NCBI RefSeq assembly: GCF_001612965.1
Contig: NZ_BDBL01000001.1
Coordinates: 248,001 to 312,000, forward strand
DNA: 64,000 nucleotides
Direction of reading: 5' to 3'
DNA from: Nocardia kruczakiae NBRC 101016
GTDB lineage: Bacteria > Actinomycetota > Actinomycetes > Mycobacteriales > Mycobacteriaceae
The notes under the pieces were generated by a model. The model searched no databases and was not told where the DNA came from. It saw nothing but the letters and a program-made list of their open reading frames with translations. The translations under genes and the position numbers were made by a program. Below, piece by piece: positions 1 to 7,101 of this stretch (positions are counted from its first letter, which is position 1; every line of letters begins with the position of its first letter).

Positions 1-2
1 GG

Positions 3-131
3 CGCAGCGGCTACCGAATCATGGCCGACAGCTCCTTCCGGCTGGGTCATGTGGGGACCTACAGCTACAGCTGGGAGGAAGCGGGTGCCGATGCGCATCG
101 CTACGCGAGTTACAACTATCGGCTCGGGTGA
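3..131 (+). CDS. C-terminal end of an unidentified protein (truncated by window edge)
   Basis: The reading frame is open from the left edge and stops with TGA at 129-131. The visible 42 residues contain a compact, aromatic-rich stretch (SFRLGHVGTYSYSWEEAG, then HRYASYNYRLG) that looks like genuine protein rather than a shadow frame. The family is not recognisable from so short a tail. The 112-base gap to the phoU start does not suggest tight coupling. Confidence 0.5.
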   Translation, partial: RSGYRIMADSSFRLGHVGTYSYSWEEAGADAHRYASYNYRLG

Positions 132-243
132 GCGGCGGATCGCCCCGATCGAACGTGTGGAGGCGGCTACCGGCTATTTCGCGGCGATCGATCCGGTCGG
201 GACGGGATTCGCAATGTGCGTCCCGCTGGGGTTGAATCGGGAT

Positions 244-909
244 ATGCGGTCGGACTATCACGCGAATCTGCGGCAGCTCGCCGAGTTGCTGCATGCCATG
301 TGTGAACAGGACCGGACCGCCATTTCGGCGGCCACCTACGCGGTGGTGAACGCCGATATCGAACAGGCCGAGGCCGCACTGGACATCGTCGGCCAGGTCG
401 AGGAGATGGCGCAACAGACCGAACAGGAAGCGCTGCGCCTGCTGGCACTGCAAGCCCCGGTCGCCAGCGAGTTGCGGCGCGTGGTGACCGCCATCCAGCT
501 CACCGGCCATCTGCAGCGCATGGGCGCCCTCGCCGGGCATATCGCCACCAGTGCGCGCCGGCGCCATCCCGAACCCGTCGTCCCCGAACCGGTGCGTCCG
601 TTGGTCGAACGTCTGGGCTCCACCGCCTGTGCGATCGCCACCAGCGCCGCGGCGGTGCTCGAGACCGGCGATCCCTACGACGCGGCCGGTCTCGACGCCC
701 AGGACGACGCACTGGACACTCTGCACGAGCAGTTACTGGCCGCGGTGCTGGACCACGAATGGGCCCATGGCATCACGGCCGCGGTCGACCTCACGCTGCT
801 GGGACGGTATTACGAGCGCTTCGCCGACAATGCGGTGGAAGTGGGACGTCGCACCATCTTCCTCACCACCGGCGAAACCGCCGACAACTGGGCGCCCGGC
901 GACCAGTGA
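244..909 (+). CDS. phoU: PhoU-type phosphate signalling regulator
   Basis: PhoU proteins sit between the Pst phosphate transporter and the PhoR/RegX3-type sensor kinase and damp phosphate-starvation signalling in the cytoplasm. The 221-residue product has the all-helical two-repeat PhoU layout. The second repeat ends with YYERFADNAVEVGRR, which matches the family's metal-binding E..R.ADN signature, and the first repeat contains the related QLTGHLQRMGALAGHIA helix. The ATG at 244 gives a product of normal PhoU length; the open frame continues upstream to 49 but that part does not look like PhoU. The gene converges on the GH43-like gene, with only 19 bases between the stops. No pst genes are in the window, so this is probably a stand-alone phoU as in mycobacteria. 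Confidence 0.85.
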   Translation: MRSDYHANLRQLAELLHAMCEQDRTAISAATYAVVNADIEQAEAALDIVGQVEEMAQQTEQEALRLLALQAPVASELRRVVTAIQLTGHLQRMGALAGHIATSARRRHPEPVVPEPVRPLVERLGSTACAIATSAAAVLETGDPYDAAGLDAQDDALDTLHEQLLAAVLDHEWAHGITAAVDLTLLGRYYERFADNAVEVGRRTIFLTTGETADNWAPGDQ

Positions 910-928
910 TCCTTCCGGCCCTCGAGAC

Positions 929-1825
929 TCATGGGGCGGAACCGAATTCGGCCAGCACCGTGCCGTGCCGGACGACTCGGGAAAGTCCGGCCAGTTCGGT
1001 GGGCGCCGACCACGTGCGGAAACCGTCGTAGCTGTCGCTGTAGAGATAGCGGCCCTCGGTGTAGGCGTCGAGATAGACGCGATGTCCGCCGTCGGGAAGC
1101 GGCACCACCGACGGCCCCTCACTCGGACCGCCCCAGCCGGCCCAATCACCCCTGGCGACAAAGGTATACGGGCCCAACGGGTTGTCCGCGACCGCCAGCT
1201 CGACGAGTTTGGTGTCCTCGTTCTTCACGAAGGCGTACACCCGCCCGTCCCACCGCACCAGCTGGGTGTCGATGAATCCCAGCGAACCCGGACCGCCCGG
1301 GCCCACACCGATCAGCGGAATCGGCGGCGCCCAGGTGGACAGTCCCGCGCCGACCGGTAGCAGCAGATGCGGGGTGAAACCATGCCCCCAGGTCAGCGAC
1401 ACGATGATCCCGACTCGGCCCGCCGCATCGACATACCACTCCGGGGCCCATGTCCCTTCCAGACGGCCCGGCACCAGCATGGGCGCCGGGGCCATCTCCG
1501 TCCAGGCGATTCGGTCCCGGCTGCGCGCCAGGCCGATCGAGGTCGCGTCGGGGGCTCTGGTGTAGGTGAGGTAATACCAGCCGTCGGTGTGCAGCATCAC
1601 GCTGGGATCGCGAGCCAGTCCGGTCCGCGGCGTGAATGCGTCTTCGGCGACCGGCGTGAACCGTGTCCCGTCCACCGATTCGTACACGGCCACGGTGGAG
1701 TCGCTGTCGGCACGAAAGGCCGCCATCGTGTAGCGGATGGGCGCGCGCTGCGCGCGTGCCGTTCCCGGGACCAGCAGGGGCAGACCGGCCAGCAGTGCGA
1801 GTGCGGATCTGCGTCCCATCGCCAT
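929..1825 (-). CDS. Secreted GH43-like five-bladed beta-propeller protein
   Basis: The 298-residue product starts MAMGRRSALALL and continues with a hydrophobic stretch ending in GTARA, which looks like a Tat-type signal with twin arginines followed by an Ala-X-Ala cleavage site. The mature part has propeller-type motifs: an ARDPSVM blade, an EGTWAPEWY blade and repeated W/Y-rich strands. These recall glycoside hydrolase family 43 and related sugar-binding propellers. The substrate cannot be named and catalytic acids were not assigned with certainty. The ATG at 1825 is chosen because the upstream extension is arginine-rich and would bury the signal peptide. The gene is transcribed divergently from the serine hydrolase at 1976. 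Confidence 0.65.
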   Translation of the reverse strand: MAMGRRSALALLAGLPLLVPGTARAQRAPIRYTMAAFRADSDSTVAVYESVDGTRFTPVAEDAFTPRTGLARDPSVMLHTDGWYYLTYTRAPDATSIGLARSRDRIAWTEMAPAPMLVPGRLEGTWAPEWYVDAAGRVGIIVSLTWGHGFTPHLLLPVGAGLSTWAPPIPLIGVGPGGPGSLGFIDTQLVRWDGRVYAFVKNEDTKLVELAVADNPLGPYTFVARGDWAGWGGPSEGPSVVPLPDGGHRVYLDAYTEGRYLYSDSYDGFRTWSAPTELAGLSRVVRHGTVLAEFGSAP

Positions 1826-1975
1826 GACCAGCGATTGTGCGGTTCGCGCGCGACGATTCACCGCAGGCGCGCCGGAGCGCTTCGCCTTCGGCGTGGCGTG
1901 GCCCCCGCGCACCGCCCGCTGTAGTGGAATCGATGCGCGGCACTGTGGCTCGGACCGAAGAGGGAGGACTCACTC

Positions 1976-2659
1976 GTGCGAACAACTCTCGTGGCACCCC
2001 TGCTGGCTCTACTGATAGCGGGCGGTGCCGCGACGGCAAGTCCGGCCCGCGGGGCGTCCGAGCCGATTCCGATGAACCCGCGCACATCGTTCGCGATGGT
2101 CTCGCTGATTCCCGGAACAGAAACCGGCACAGGGAATTCGAGCGAAAGGCGGCCCGCCCTGTCGATCATCAAGCTGTATCTGGTCGATTACGTACTGCGC
2201 CACGGCGACGGATCCCGTTCGGATCGGCAGGCGGCTCAGCGCGCGATCCAGCTCTCCGACAGTGATGCCGCGAGTGAACTGGATACCAAGTATCCGCACG
2301 CCATCGATGCCGCCGCCGCGGAATTCGGTTCGGCCGACACCCGTCGCGGTTCGTTCTGGGGCGACTCCTACACCAGCGCCCGGGACGTCGCCGAATTCCT
2401 CGTCGCCAAGCAGCGCACCGATCCTGCCTCGCTCCTGCTGTGGTGGATGGCCACCGCGAGCCCGATCGCCGCCGACGGTACCGCGCAGAACTGGGGAACC
2501 GCGCACGTCCCGGCGACCGTCGGCACCAAATGGGGGTGGTCGGACGACGGCTCCTACGTCGCCTCGGCGTCCTTCGGCCCGGGCTTCGCGATCGCCGCCT
2601 TCACCCACGGCGATGCGAACGACGAGGACGCCGACCTCGCGGCGTTCACGGGCGGATAG
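1976..2659 (+). CDS. Secreted beta-lactamase-fold serine hydrolase with variant motifs
   Basis: The 227-residue protein begins with a signal peptide (residues 1-27, ending ASPARGA). It then shows the ordered motifs of the class A beta-lactamase/DD-peptidase fold: S63-I-I-K66 as SxxK, SDS at 95-97 in the place of SDN, and KWG at 185-187 in the place of KTG. The likely role is a cell-wall or beta-lactam-interacting hydrolase outside the membrane, but the two altered motifs make true beta-lactamase activity uncertain. GTG at 1976 is supported by a GAGGGAGGA ribosome binding site at about 1960-1968. At about 225 residues it is shorter than usual class A enzymes (about 290), as for several actinobacterial relatives. 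Confidence 0.7.
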   Translation: MRTTLVAPLLALLIAGGAATASPARGASEPIPMNPRTSFAMVSLIPGTETGTGNSSERRPALSIIKLYLVDYVLRHGDGSRSDRQAAQRAIQLSDSDAASELDTKYPHAIDAAAAEFGSADTRRGSFWGDSYTSARDVAEFLVAKQRTDPASLLLWWMATASPIAADGTAQNWGTAHVPATVGTKWGWSDDGSYVASASFGPGFAIAAFTHGDANDEDADLAAFTGG

Positions 2660-2771
2660 TGGCGTTTCCGGCCGGCGGTTCGTGCCGAACCGCGACGGTG
2701 TGCCACACTGGAGGGTGAGCACGGGTTGTTGCAGTGATCGCCCGGCTCGCAACAGGAAGTAAATCAAAAGA

Positions 2772-2975
2772 ATGTCGCAAGGCAGTGTGAAGTGGTTCAA
2801 CGGCGAAAAGGGCTTCGGATTCATCGCCCAGGATGAGGGCGGTCCTGACGTTTTCGTCCACTATTCCGAAATTTCCGGTTCCGGGTTCAAGTCCCTCGAT
2901 GAGGGACAGCGTGTCGAGTTCGAGGTAGGCCAGGGCCAAAAGGGTCCCCAGGCCCAGAACGTCCGCGCCATCTAG
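2772..2975 (+). CDS. Cold-shock protein, CspA family
   Basis: A 67-residue single cold-shock domain that binds single-stranded RNA or DNA and prevents inhibitory RNA structure. Both RNA-binding motifs are intact: RNP1 KGFGFI at 13-18 and RNP2 VFVH at 27-30. Length and sequence are typical of actinobacterial CspA/CspB. The gene stands alone, with a roughly 110-base leader after the serine hydrolase stop and a strong intrinsic terminator 17 bases after its stop, so it is probably a monocistronic, highly expressed unit. An AGGAAG lies about 13 bases before the ATG. Confidence 0.95.
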   Translation: MSQGSVKWFNGEKGFGFIAQDEGGPDVFVHYSEISGSGFKSLDEGQRVEFEVGQGQKGPQAQNVRAI

Positions 2976-2991
2976 GAGCTGACAGACCAGC

Positions 2992-3018
2992 GAAACCCGC
3001 GCCTGCGGCGCGGGTTTC
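2992..3018 (+). terminator. Intrinsic terminator of the cold-shock gene
   Basis: A perfect 12-bp stem (GAAACCCGCGCC with GGCGCGGGTTTC) closes a 3-base TGC loop. It starts 17 bases after the csp stop. A strong T-tract is absent, as is common in high-GC actinobacteria. Confidence 0.85.
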
Positions 3019-3407
3019 GTGCTATTTTCAGCGGCTTTACCGCAGCCGAGCGAGGCCACGTGGACAGGGATGGCCCGGTCGCGTAGAGTCGAAATAGATA
3101 TCCGGTCCCACTGGCGTATGGCTGCCATCGGAATAGCAGCGTAAGCAGACGTCTTTTCGTTTCGGGAAACGGTCCCTCCAACGCCGTGCAGGCAACCGGA
3201 TACGAGTGCGCTGCGACGAAATCTCGCGAGCCGCACAGGCTGTATCGCCGGTGTTCTCGATCATGTCGATACGAACGTATCGCAGCCGATGCAGACACTG
3301 ATCTTGGACGTGTCGTCCAGGGGCGATGTCGGCCCCGGCACCTGTTTCCGCAGGTCCCGGATGTTGTCATTACGCGGCCGATCTTCGGCCGAGTCAGGAG
3401 CGTCGGC
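3019..3407. other. Gene-free interval between csp terminator and DUF5994 gene
   Basis: No convincing coding region is seen on either strand. The open frame of the downstream gene extends to 3186, but that part is arginine/cysteine-rich and unlike the family. The stretch presumably holds the promoter and leader of the gene at 3408. No repeat or RNA gene was recognised. Confidence 0.4.
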
Positions 3408-3947
3408 ATGGCCCGACCGAACCACTTTGTACACAGCCCTGCGCGGGCCGACGTCGAGCCCGCCGCACGTGTGCAGTTCAAGGACTACGAGACGAAGACC
3501 GGATATGTCGACGGCGCCTGGTGGCCCCGTAGTCCGGATCTCGCCACCGAACTTCCCGGCCTGCTCGCGGCCGTATCGCCCGCCCTCGGCTCGATCCACC
3601 GGGTCGTGTACAACACCGACGAATGGAATCCGGTCGCGGGCTTCGAAGCGGTGCGTCTCGACGGGACCCGGCACGGCACAGCCCACACCGTCGAGGTGCT
3701 GGGGGCGCGCGACCGGCGTCGAGTACTGCTGATCATCCCGCCGCGCACCGATACCCATCGTGCCTGCGCTGTCATGGCTCTCGCGTGTCGCGCGAACGAC
3801 GAATCGACGGTCGACGAACTCCTGGCCCGATTACCCGGCCGCACCGGACGGGCCGCCGCTCTTCGCCGGTGGCGCAACGGCGCGACCGGCCGTGAGTCGG
3901 CAGTGGCCGGCTGCATCCATCCGACTATCGAAAGACACCGCCTGTGA
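3408..3947 (+). CDS. DUF5994 family protein (paralogue 1)
   Basis: The 179-residue product carries the core seen in all four copies of this family in the window: a GAWWPRSPDLATELPGLL block, then an RVVYNTDEWNP block, an R.DG.R. strand and a hydrophobic strand ending in IPPRTDT. No catalytic motif or signal peptide is visible. The family assignment to DUF5994 is from memory of the W-W-P..DL..E pattern, and the function is unknown. The ATG at 3408 has AGGAG seven bases upstream (3396-3400). Paralogues lie at 19598-20074, 20071-20646 and 22081-22563. Confidence 0.7.
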   Translation: MARPNHFVHSPARADVEPAARVQFKDYETKTGYVDGAWWPRSPDLATELPGLLAAVSPALGSIHRVVYNTDEWNPVAGFEAVRLDGTRHGTAHTVEVLGARDRRRVLLIIPPRTDTHRACAVMALACRANDESTVDELLARLPGRTGRAAALRRWRNGATGRESAVAGCIHPTIERHRL

Positions 3948-4132
3948 GCGAAAAACATTTGGGACCCCAACTTTTCAGTCACCGAGACGCGGCCACCGAC
4001 AGCCCGTCCGACGTCGTGGCGCGAGGGGACCTGCGACCGACCTTCTCCGCCGCGCCGGACACCTCGGCCGAATCTCGAAACCGAACCGCCCGCCGCGAAG
4101 ACGCGAAATAGCGCCGCGGCCTGCGAGAGTAC

Positions 4133-4975
4133 TCACCGTGTCGTCGGCAGGGTGAACGCGGCGGTGCGGACGACGTCGCCGTGCTCGAAATCCAGGAACA
4201 GCCGGTAGGTTCCGGGTCCGGGGACTGCGGTGTGGAAGGTGACATCCGGGCCCGGTGCGGTGACGCCGTCACCGGGTTCGCCGTTGGGGTGGACGTGCAC
4301 GTAGGCCAGGTCCCCCGCCCGCAGGATCACCAGATGTCCGTAGGCCGCCAGGTACGGCTGTAGGTCGGTGACCGGCTCGCCGTTCTTGCGCACGGTCAGG
4401 GTGAGCAGGCGGCCGTCACCGGGCACCAGATCGCCGTCGAGAGTCACCTCGTAGCCGTCGATGTCGGCGGTCCGGGCGGCCGCGGGTGCCGGGCGCGGTG
4501 CGTACGTTCCGGCGACGGCCAGGTCCGCGCCGAGGGTGATGGTCGTGCCGAGAGCCCGCGGGGCGATGTCGGTGAACACGCGATACGCGCCCGCCTCCGG
4601 CAGGTTCAGCCGCACCGTCCAGATGCCGTCGGCGGTGAGTTCCGGATGCACGTGCCAGAACCCGGTCAGTTCCCGCTGCACCACGATCAGGTGCAGCTGC
4701 CGATCGTGGATGGCGGTGTACTCGGTGACCGGTGCGCCGTCCGGACCGAGGATCCGGAACCGGAAATCCACCTCGCCGGGAGTAAGGATCGGCTCGGCGA
4801 GTGCCAAGGTGTACCCGTCCTGGGTGATCTGGAGCCCGCCCGGCAGTCCGCCACCGTGCGCGGCGTGACCCTCGTGTCCACCGTGGCCCTGATGCCCGCC
4901 GTGATGCGCATGCGGGTCGTGGGTTCCGTGATTGCCCTGTGCCCCATGGTGATTGATGTCAGTGTGCGCGGTCAT
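4133..4975 (-). CDS. Histidine-rich copper-associated protein (paralogue of the copZ-copA operon protein)
   Basis: Starting at the ATG at 4975 the product has 280 residues; an upstream in-frame ATG lies at 5011. The inner start is favoured by GGAG five bases before it, whereas the outer one lacks a ribosome binding site. The first ~45 residues are a Gly/His-rich metal-binding tail with about a dozen histidines. Two beta-sandwich-like repeats follow, each with a conserved core (HDRQLHLIVVQRELTGFWHVHPEL, abbreviated; and DLQPYLAAYGHLVILR then YVHVHPNG). The same core occurs in 50130-51008, inside the copper operon. No clear signal peptide or membrane anchor is visible here. A CsoR-type palindrome lies just upstream. 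A role in copper binding or buffering is inferred. Confidence 0.7.
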   Translation of the reverse strand: MTAHTDINHHGAQGNHGTHDPHAHHGGHQGHGGHEGHAAHGGGLPGGLQITQDGYTLALAEPILTPGEVDFRFRILGPDGAPVTEYTAIHDRQLHLIVVQRELTGFWHVHPELTADGIWTVRLNLPEAGAYRVFTDIAPRALGTTITLGADLAVAGTYAPRPAPAAARTADIDGYEVTLDGDLVPGDGRLLTLTVRKNGEPVTDLQPYLAAYGHLVILRAGDLAYVHVHPNGEPGDGVTAPGPDVTFHTAVPGPGTYRLFLDFEHGDVVRTAAFTLPTTR

Positions 4976-5020
4976 CGCTCCGGCCTTTCCGATCTTGTTC
5001 TCGTCCGACATCGACGAATG

Positions 5021-5039
5021 TATACCCCTAGGGGGTATA
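5021..5039. promoter_or_regulatory. CsoR-type copper operator
   Basis: TATACCCC-TAG-GGGGTATA is a perfect 8-bp inverted repeat with a 3-base centre. It closely matches the known Cu(I)-responsive CsoR operator pattern (TACCC...GGGTA). It lies 45 bases upstream of the preferred start of the histidine-rich gene, where repressor binding would block transcription until copper releases it. No csoR gene is in the window. Confidence 0.75.
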
Positions 5040-5083
5040 TGGCAAGCATCAGGCCGTCGAGATCGTGAGGCTGATCCAGACGA

Positions 5084-5119
5084 CGACCGGCCGGCCCCCG
5101 GATGGGGACCGGCCGGTCG
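5084..5119 (-). terminator. Hairpin after the ferritin-like gene
   Basis: An 11-bp GC-rich inverted repeat (CGACCGGCCGG with CCGGCCGGTCG) extends inward by a C-run/G-run pairing around a short loop. It begins 13 bases beyond the stop of the minus-strand gene at 5133, as expected for a rho-independent-like terminator without a T-tract. Confidence 0.6.
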
Positions 5120-5132
5120 AATAAATCAGCGG

Positions 5133-6095
5133 TCAGCTGAGGCCGGTCACTTCCTGAGCGATCGCGGCGAGCCGGGTCTGGGCGGCCGACACGACGCCGT
5201 GGCGCTTCTTGTGAGCTTCCTCGTAGGCGACGATCGCGCGGATGTCGGCCGGTTCGGTGAGGTCCTTCACCGCGGCGACGGCCTGGGACACATTCAGCTC
5301 GTCGTAGTCGCGAACCGGCAACTCATCGGGTTCGAGGACACCGGTGGTCGCGCGGATCGAATGCAGGGCATCGGCGGCCGCGGCGGCGCCTTCGTGACGC
5401 GTGACCTGTTCGGCGGTCTCGAGTGCGGCGTCGCGGGAGGCCGAGAGAGTCTTGACCGCGACATCGCCCGCGTGGGCGCCTCGGGCGAGCAGGTCACCGA
5501 GCGCGGGCGGGGTGGTTCGGACGGTGTCCAGCGCACGGTCCAGGCCGCGAGCCGACCAGGTGACGGGCAGGTTGAACAGTTTCACCGCAGTGCCGGTCGC
5601 CGCCTGCAGCGCAGTACGGCGCAACGCGGCCGGCCCGCCGAGGGCGTCCTCGGCCAGGACGGTGGTCAGCCATTCCACCGTGGCCGAATGCGCGGTGATC
5701 AAGCGGTCGGCCAGCGTCACGATCTCCCGCTGCCCGGCGGCGGTCGCGAGGGCCTTGATGTAGCGGGCGCGGTCGAGCAGCTGGTGCTCCAGCGCCAGAT
5801 CGCCGAGCAGGGCCTCGTCGAACGGCTGGGCCTGTTCGGCCATCGCCTTGATGGCGGCGACCGCACGACCGAGGAACGGGCCGACCACCTCGGGCACACT
5901 GCCCAGATCGCGGATGGCGGCCTCGATGGCCTCGGCGCGAGCGCGGCCCTTGTCGGCGTTCTCCGAGAGCTCCTTGCGGACGGCCTCGGTCCGCGCCTGT
6001 GCGATCCGGGTCTCGGCCACTTGGATCTCGGTATTGGTCAACGTCAGCAGTGCTCGCAGCTGGGCCAGCAGGGTGGACGTGTCAAGAGTGCTCAT
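5133..6095 (-). CDS. Ferritin-like domain protein, function unknown
   Basis: The 320-residue protein is almost entirely helical and alanine-rich. Residues roughly 45-150 have the look of a ferritin-like four-helix bundle, including DLALEHQLLDRARYIKALA, with acidic and histidine residues at helix-like spacing. The C-terminal half (about 190-320) has further amphipathic helices ending in EEAHKKRHGVVSAAQTRLAAIAQEV. There is no signal peptide or membrane segment. A conventional diiron ligand set could not be confirmed. The gene is monocistronic, with its own hairpin downstream. Confidence 0.5.
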   Translation of the reverse strand: MSTLDTSTLLAQLRALLTLTNTEIQVAETRIAQARTEAVRKELSENADKGRARAEAIEAAIRDLGSVPEVVGPFLGRAVAAIKAMAEQAQPFDEALLGDLALEHQLLDRARYIKALATAAGQREIVTLADRLITAHSATVEWLTTVLAEDALGGPAALRRTALQAATGTAVKLFNLPVTWSARGLDRALDTVRTTPPALGDLLARGAHAGDVAVKTLSASRDAALETAEQVTRHEGAAAAADALHSIRATTGVLEPDELPVRDYDELNVSQAVAAVKDLTEPADIRAIVAYEEAHKKRHGVVSAAQTRLAAIAQEVTGLS

Positions 6096-6192
6096 GCGAA
6101 TCTCGTCCTTCGGCGTATAGACAGCATCAGGTCGGGGCGCAACGTTGCACCATATCTGCGACTACCCGCCATTACCGATGATTAACATCCGC

Positions 6193-7101
6193 TCAGCCGA
6201 GATAGGTCGATTCGAGTACGAGATCCTTGAGGACCTTCTGGTATTCGGCGTGCGTCCGATGCTCGCGGGTCGCCCACCGGGTGCCCTCGTGGCGACGCAT
6301 GAACGCTCGATATTCCGGGGCGCCCGGATATTTCACGTTGTCCGCCACGACGACCGCGCCGGGGCGCAGCCACGCCTGCTCCAGGATCCGGTGGAGATCG
6401 GGAAGATATTCGTCCTTCTCGTGGTCGAGGAATGCGAAATCCAGTGCGCCGGGGGAGAATTCGTGGTCGTCGCGCAGCGCACGGAGCGTCTTTCCGTCGT
6501 CGCCCAATGTGCCGACGATGACGACGATGCGGTCACCTACCCCCGCGTGATCCCAGATCCGCTGGGCGACAGCGGCATTGGCGGCGTTGAACTCGATCGA
6601 GTACAGCACGGCGTCGGCCGGCATGACCCGCGCCATGCGCAATGCGCTGTAGCCGCAATAGGTTCCGAGTTCCAGCAGGCGGCGCGGCCGCGCGGCGGTG
6701 ACGGCACGGTCGAGGATCCGGCCCTTCTCGTCACCGATATTGATCAGGTAGCTCTTGGTGTAGCAGAACTCGTCGATCGCCCGGATCACGTCGTCGATGT
6801 CGTTGCGCCGCGCATGCGCGCACACATAGTCGGCCAGCGCCTGTTCGCGGCCGTCACCGACCTGCCAGGTGGCGCCCATATGCCGGAGGCCGAACAGAAA
6901 CCGCACATACGACCATCGCAGGAACATCACCGGTTTGCCCACGCTCTCGTTGGCGGCGACCGCCAAGGCGATCGCGGCGACAGCGGCCAGCGCCGCGCGC
7001 GGGAGACGGAGACCGAACACCGCCGGCCTCCGTGCGGCCAGCATGATCGACGACGCGACCGACACCGCGGATGCCACGATCGCGGCGGAATGCTTGCTCA
7101 C
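6193..7101 (-). CDS. Membrane-anchored catechol O-methyltransferase-like enzyme
   Basis: SAM-dependent O-methyltransferase of 302 residues, strikingly like animal COMT. It shows YTKSYLINIGDEKG, the SAM-binding LELGTYCGYSALRMAR (143-158), LDHEKDEY (225-232) with the equivalents of the Mg ligand Asp and catalytic Lys, and ADNV (254-257) carrying the second Asp/Asn metal pair. Two hydrophobic segments in residues 5-55 suggest a membrane anchor, as in the membrane-bound COMT isoform. The start is GTG at 7101, overlapping the NRPS stop as GTGA, with GGGAGA upstream. It is the last gene of the hydroxylase-NRPS-methyltransferase operon. The expected substrate is a catechol such as DOPA or the peptide-bound product, by inference. 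Confidence 0.85.
   Translation of the reverse strand: MSKHSAAIVASAVSVASSIMLAARRPAVFGLRLPRAALAAVAAIALAVAANESVGKPVMFLRWSYVRFLFGLRHMGATWQVGDGREQALADYVCAHARRNDIDDVIRAIDEFCYTKSYLINIGDEKGRILDRAVTAARPRRLLELGTYCGYSALRMARVMPADAVLYSIEFNAANAAVAQRIWDHAGVGDRIVVIVGTLGDDGKTLRALRDDHEFSPGALDFAFLDHEKDEYLPDLHRILEQAWLRPGAVVVADNVKYPGAPEYRAFMRRHEGTRWATREHRTHAEYQKVLKDLVLESTYLG

Noticed and set aside
3186..3407. N-terminal extension of DUF5994 paralogue 1
   Set aside because: The extra residues are Cys/Arg-rich and unlike the other three copies, while the ATG at 3408 has a well-placed AGGAG.
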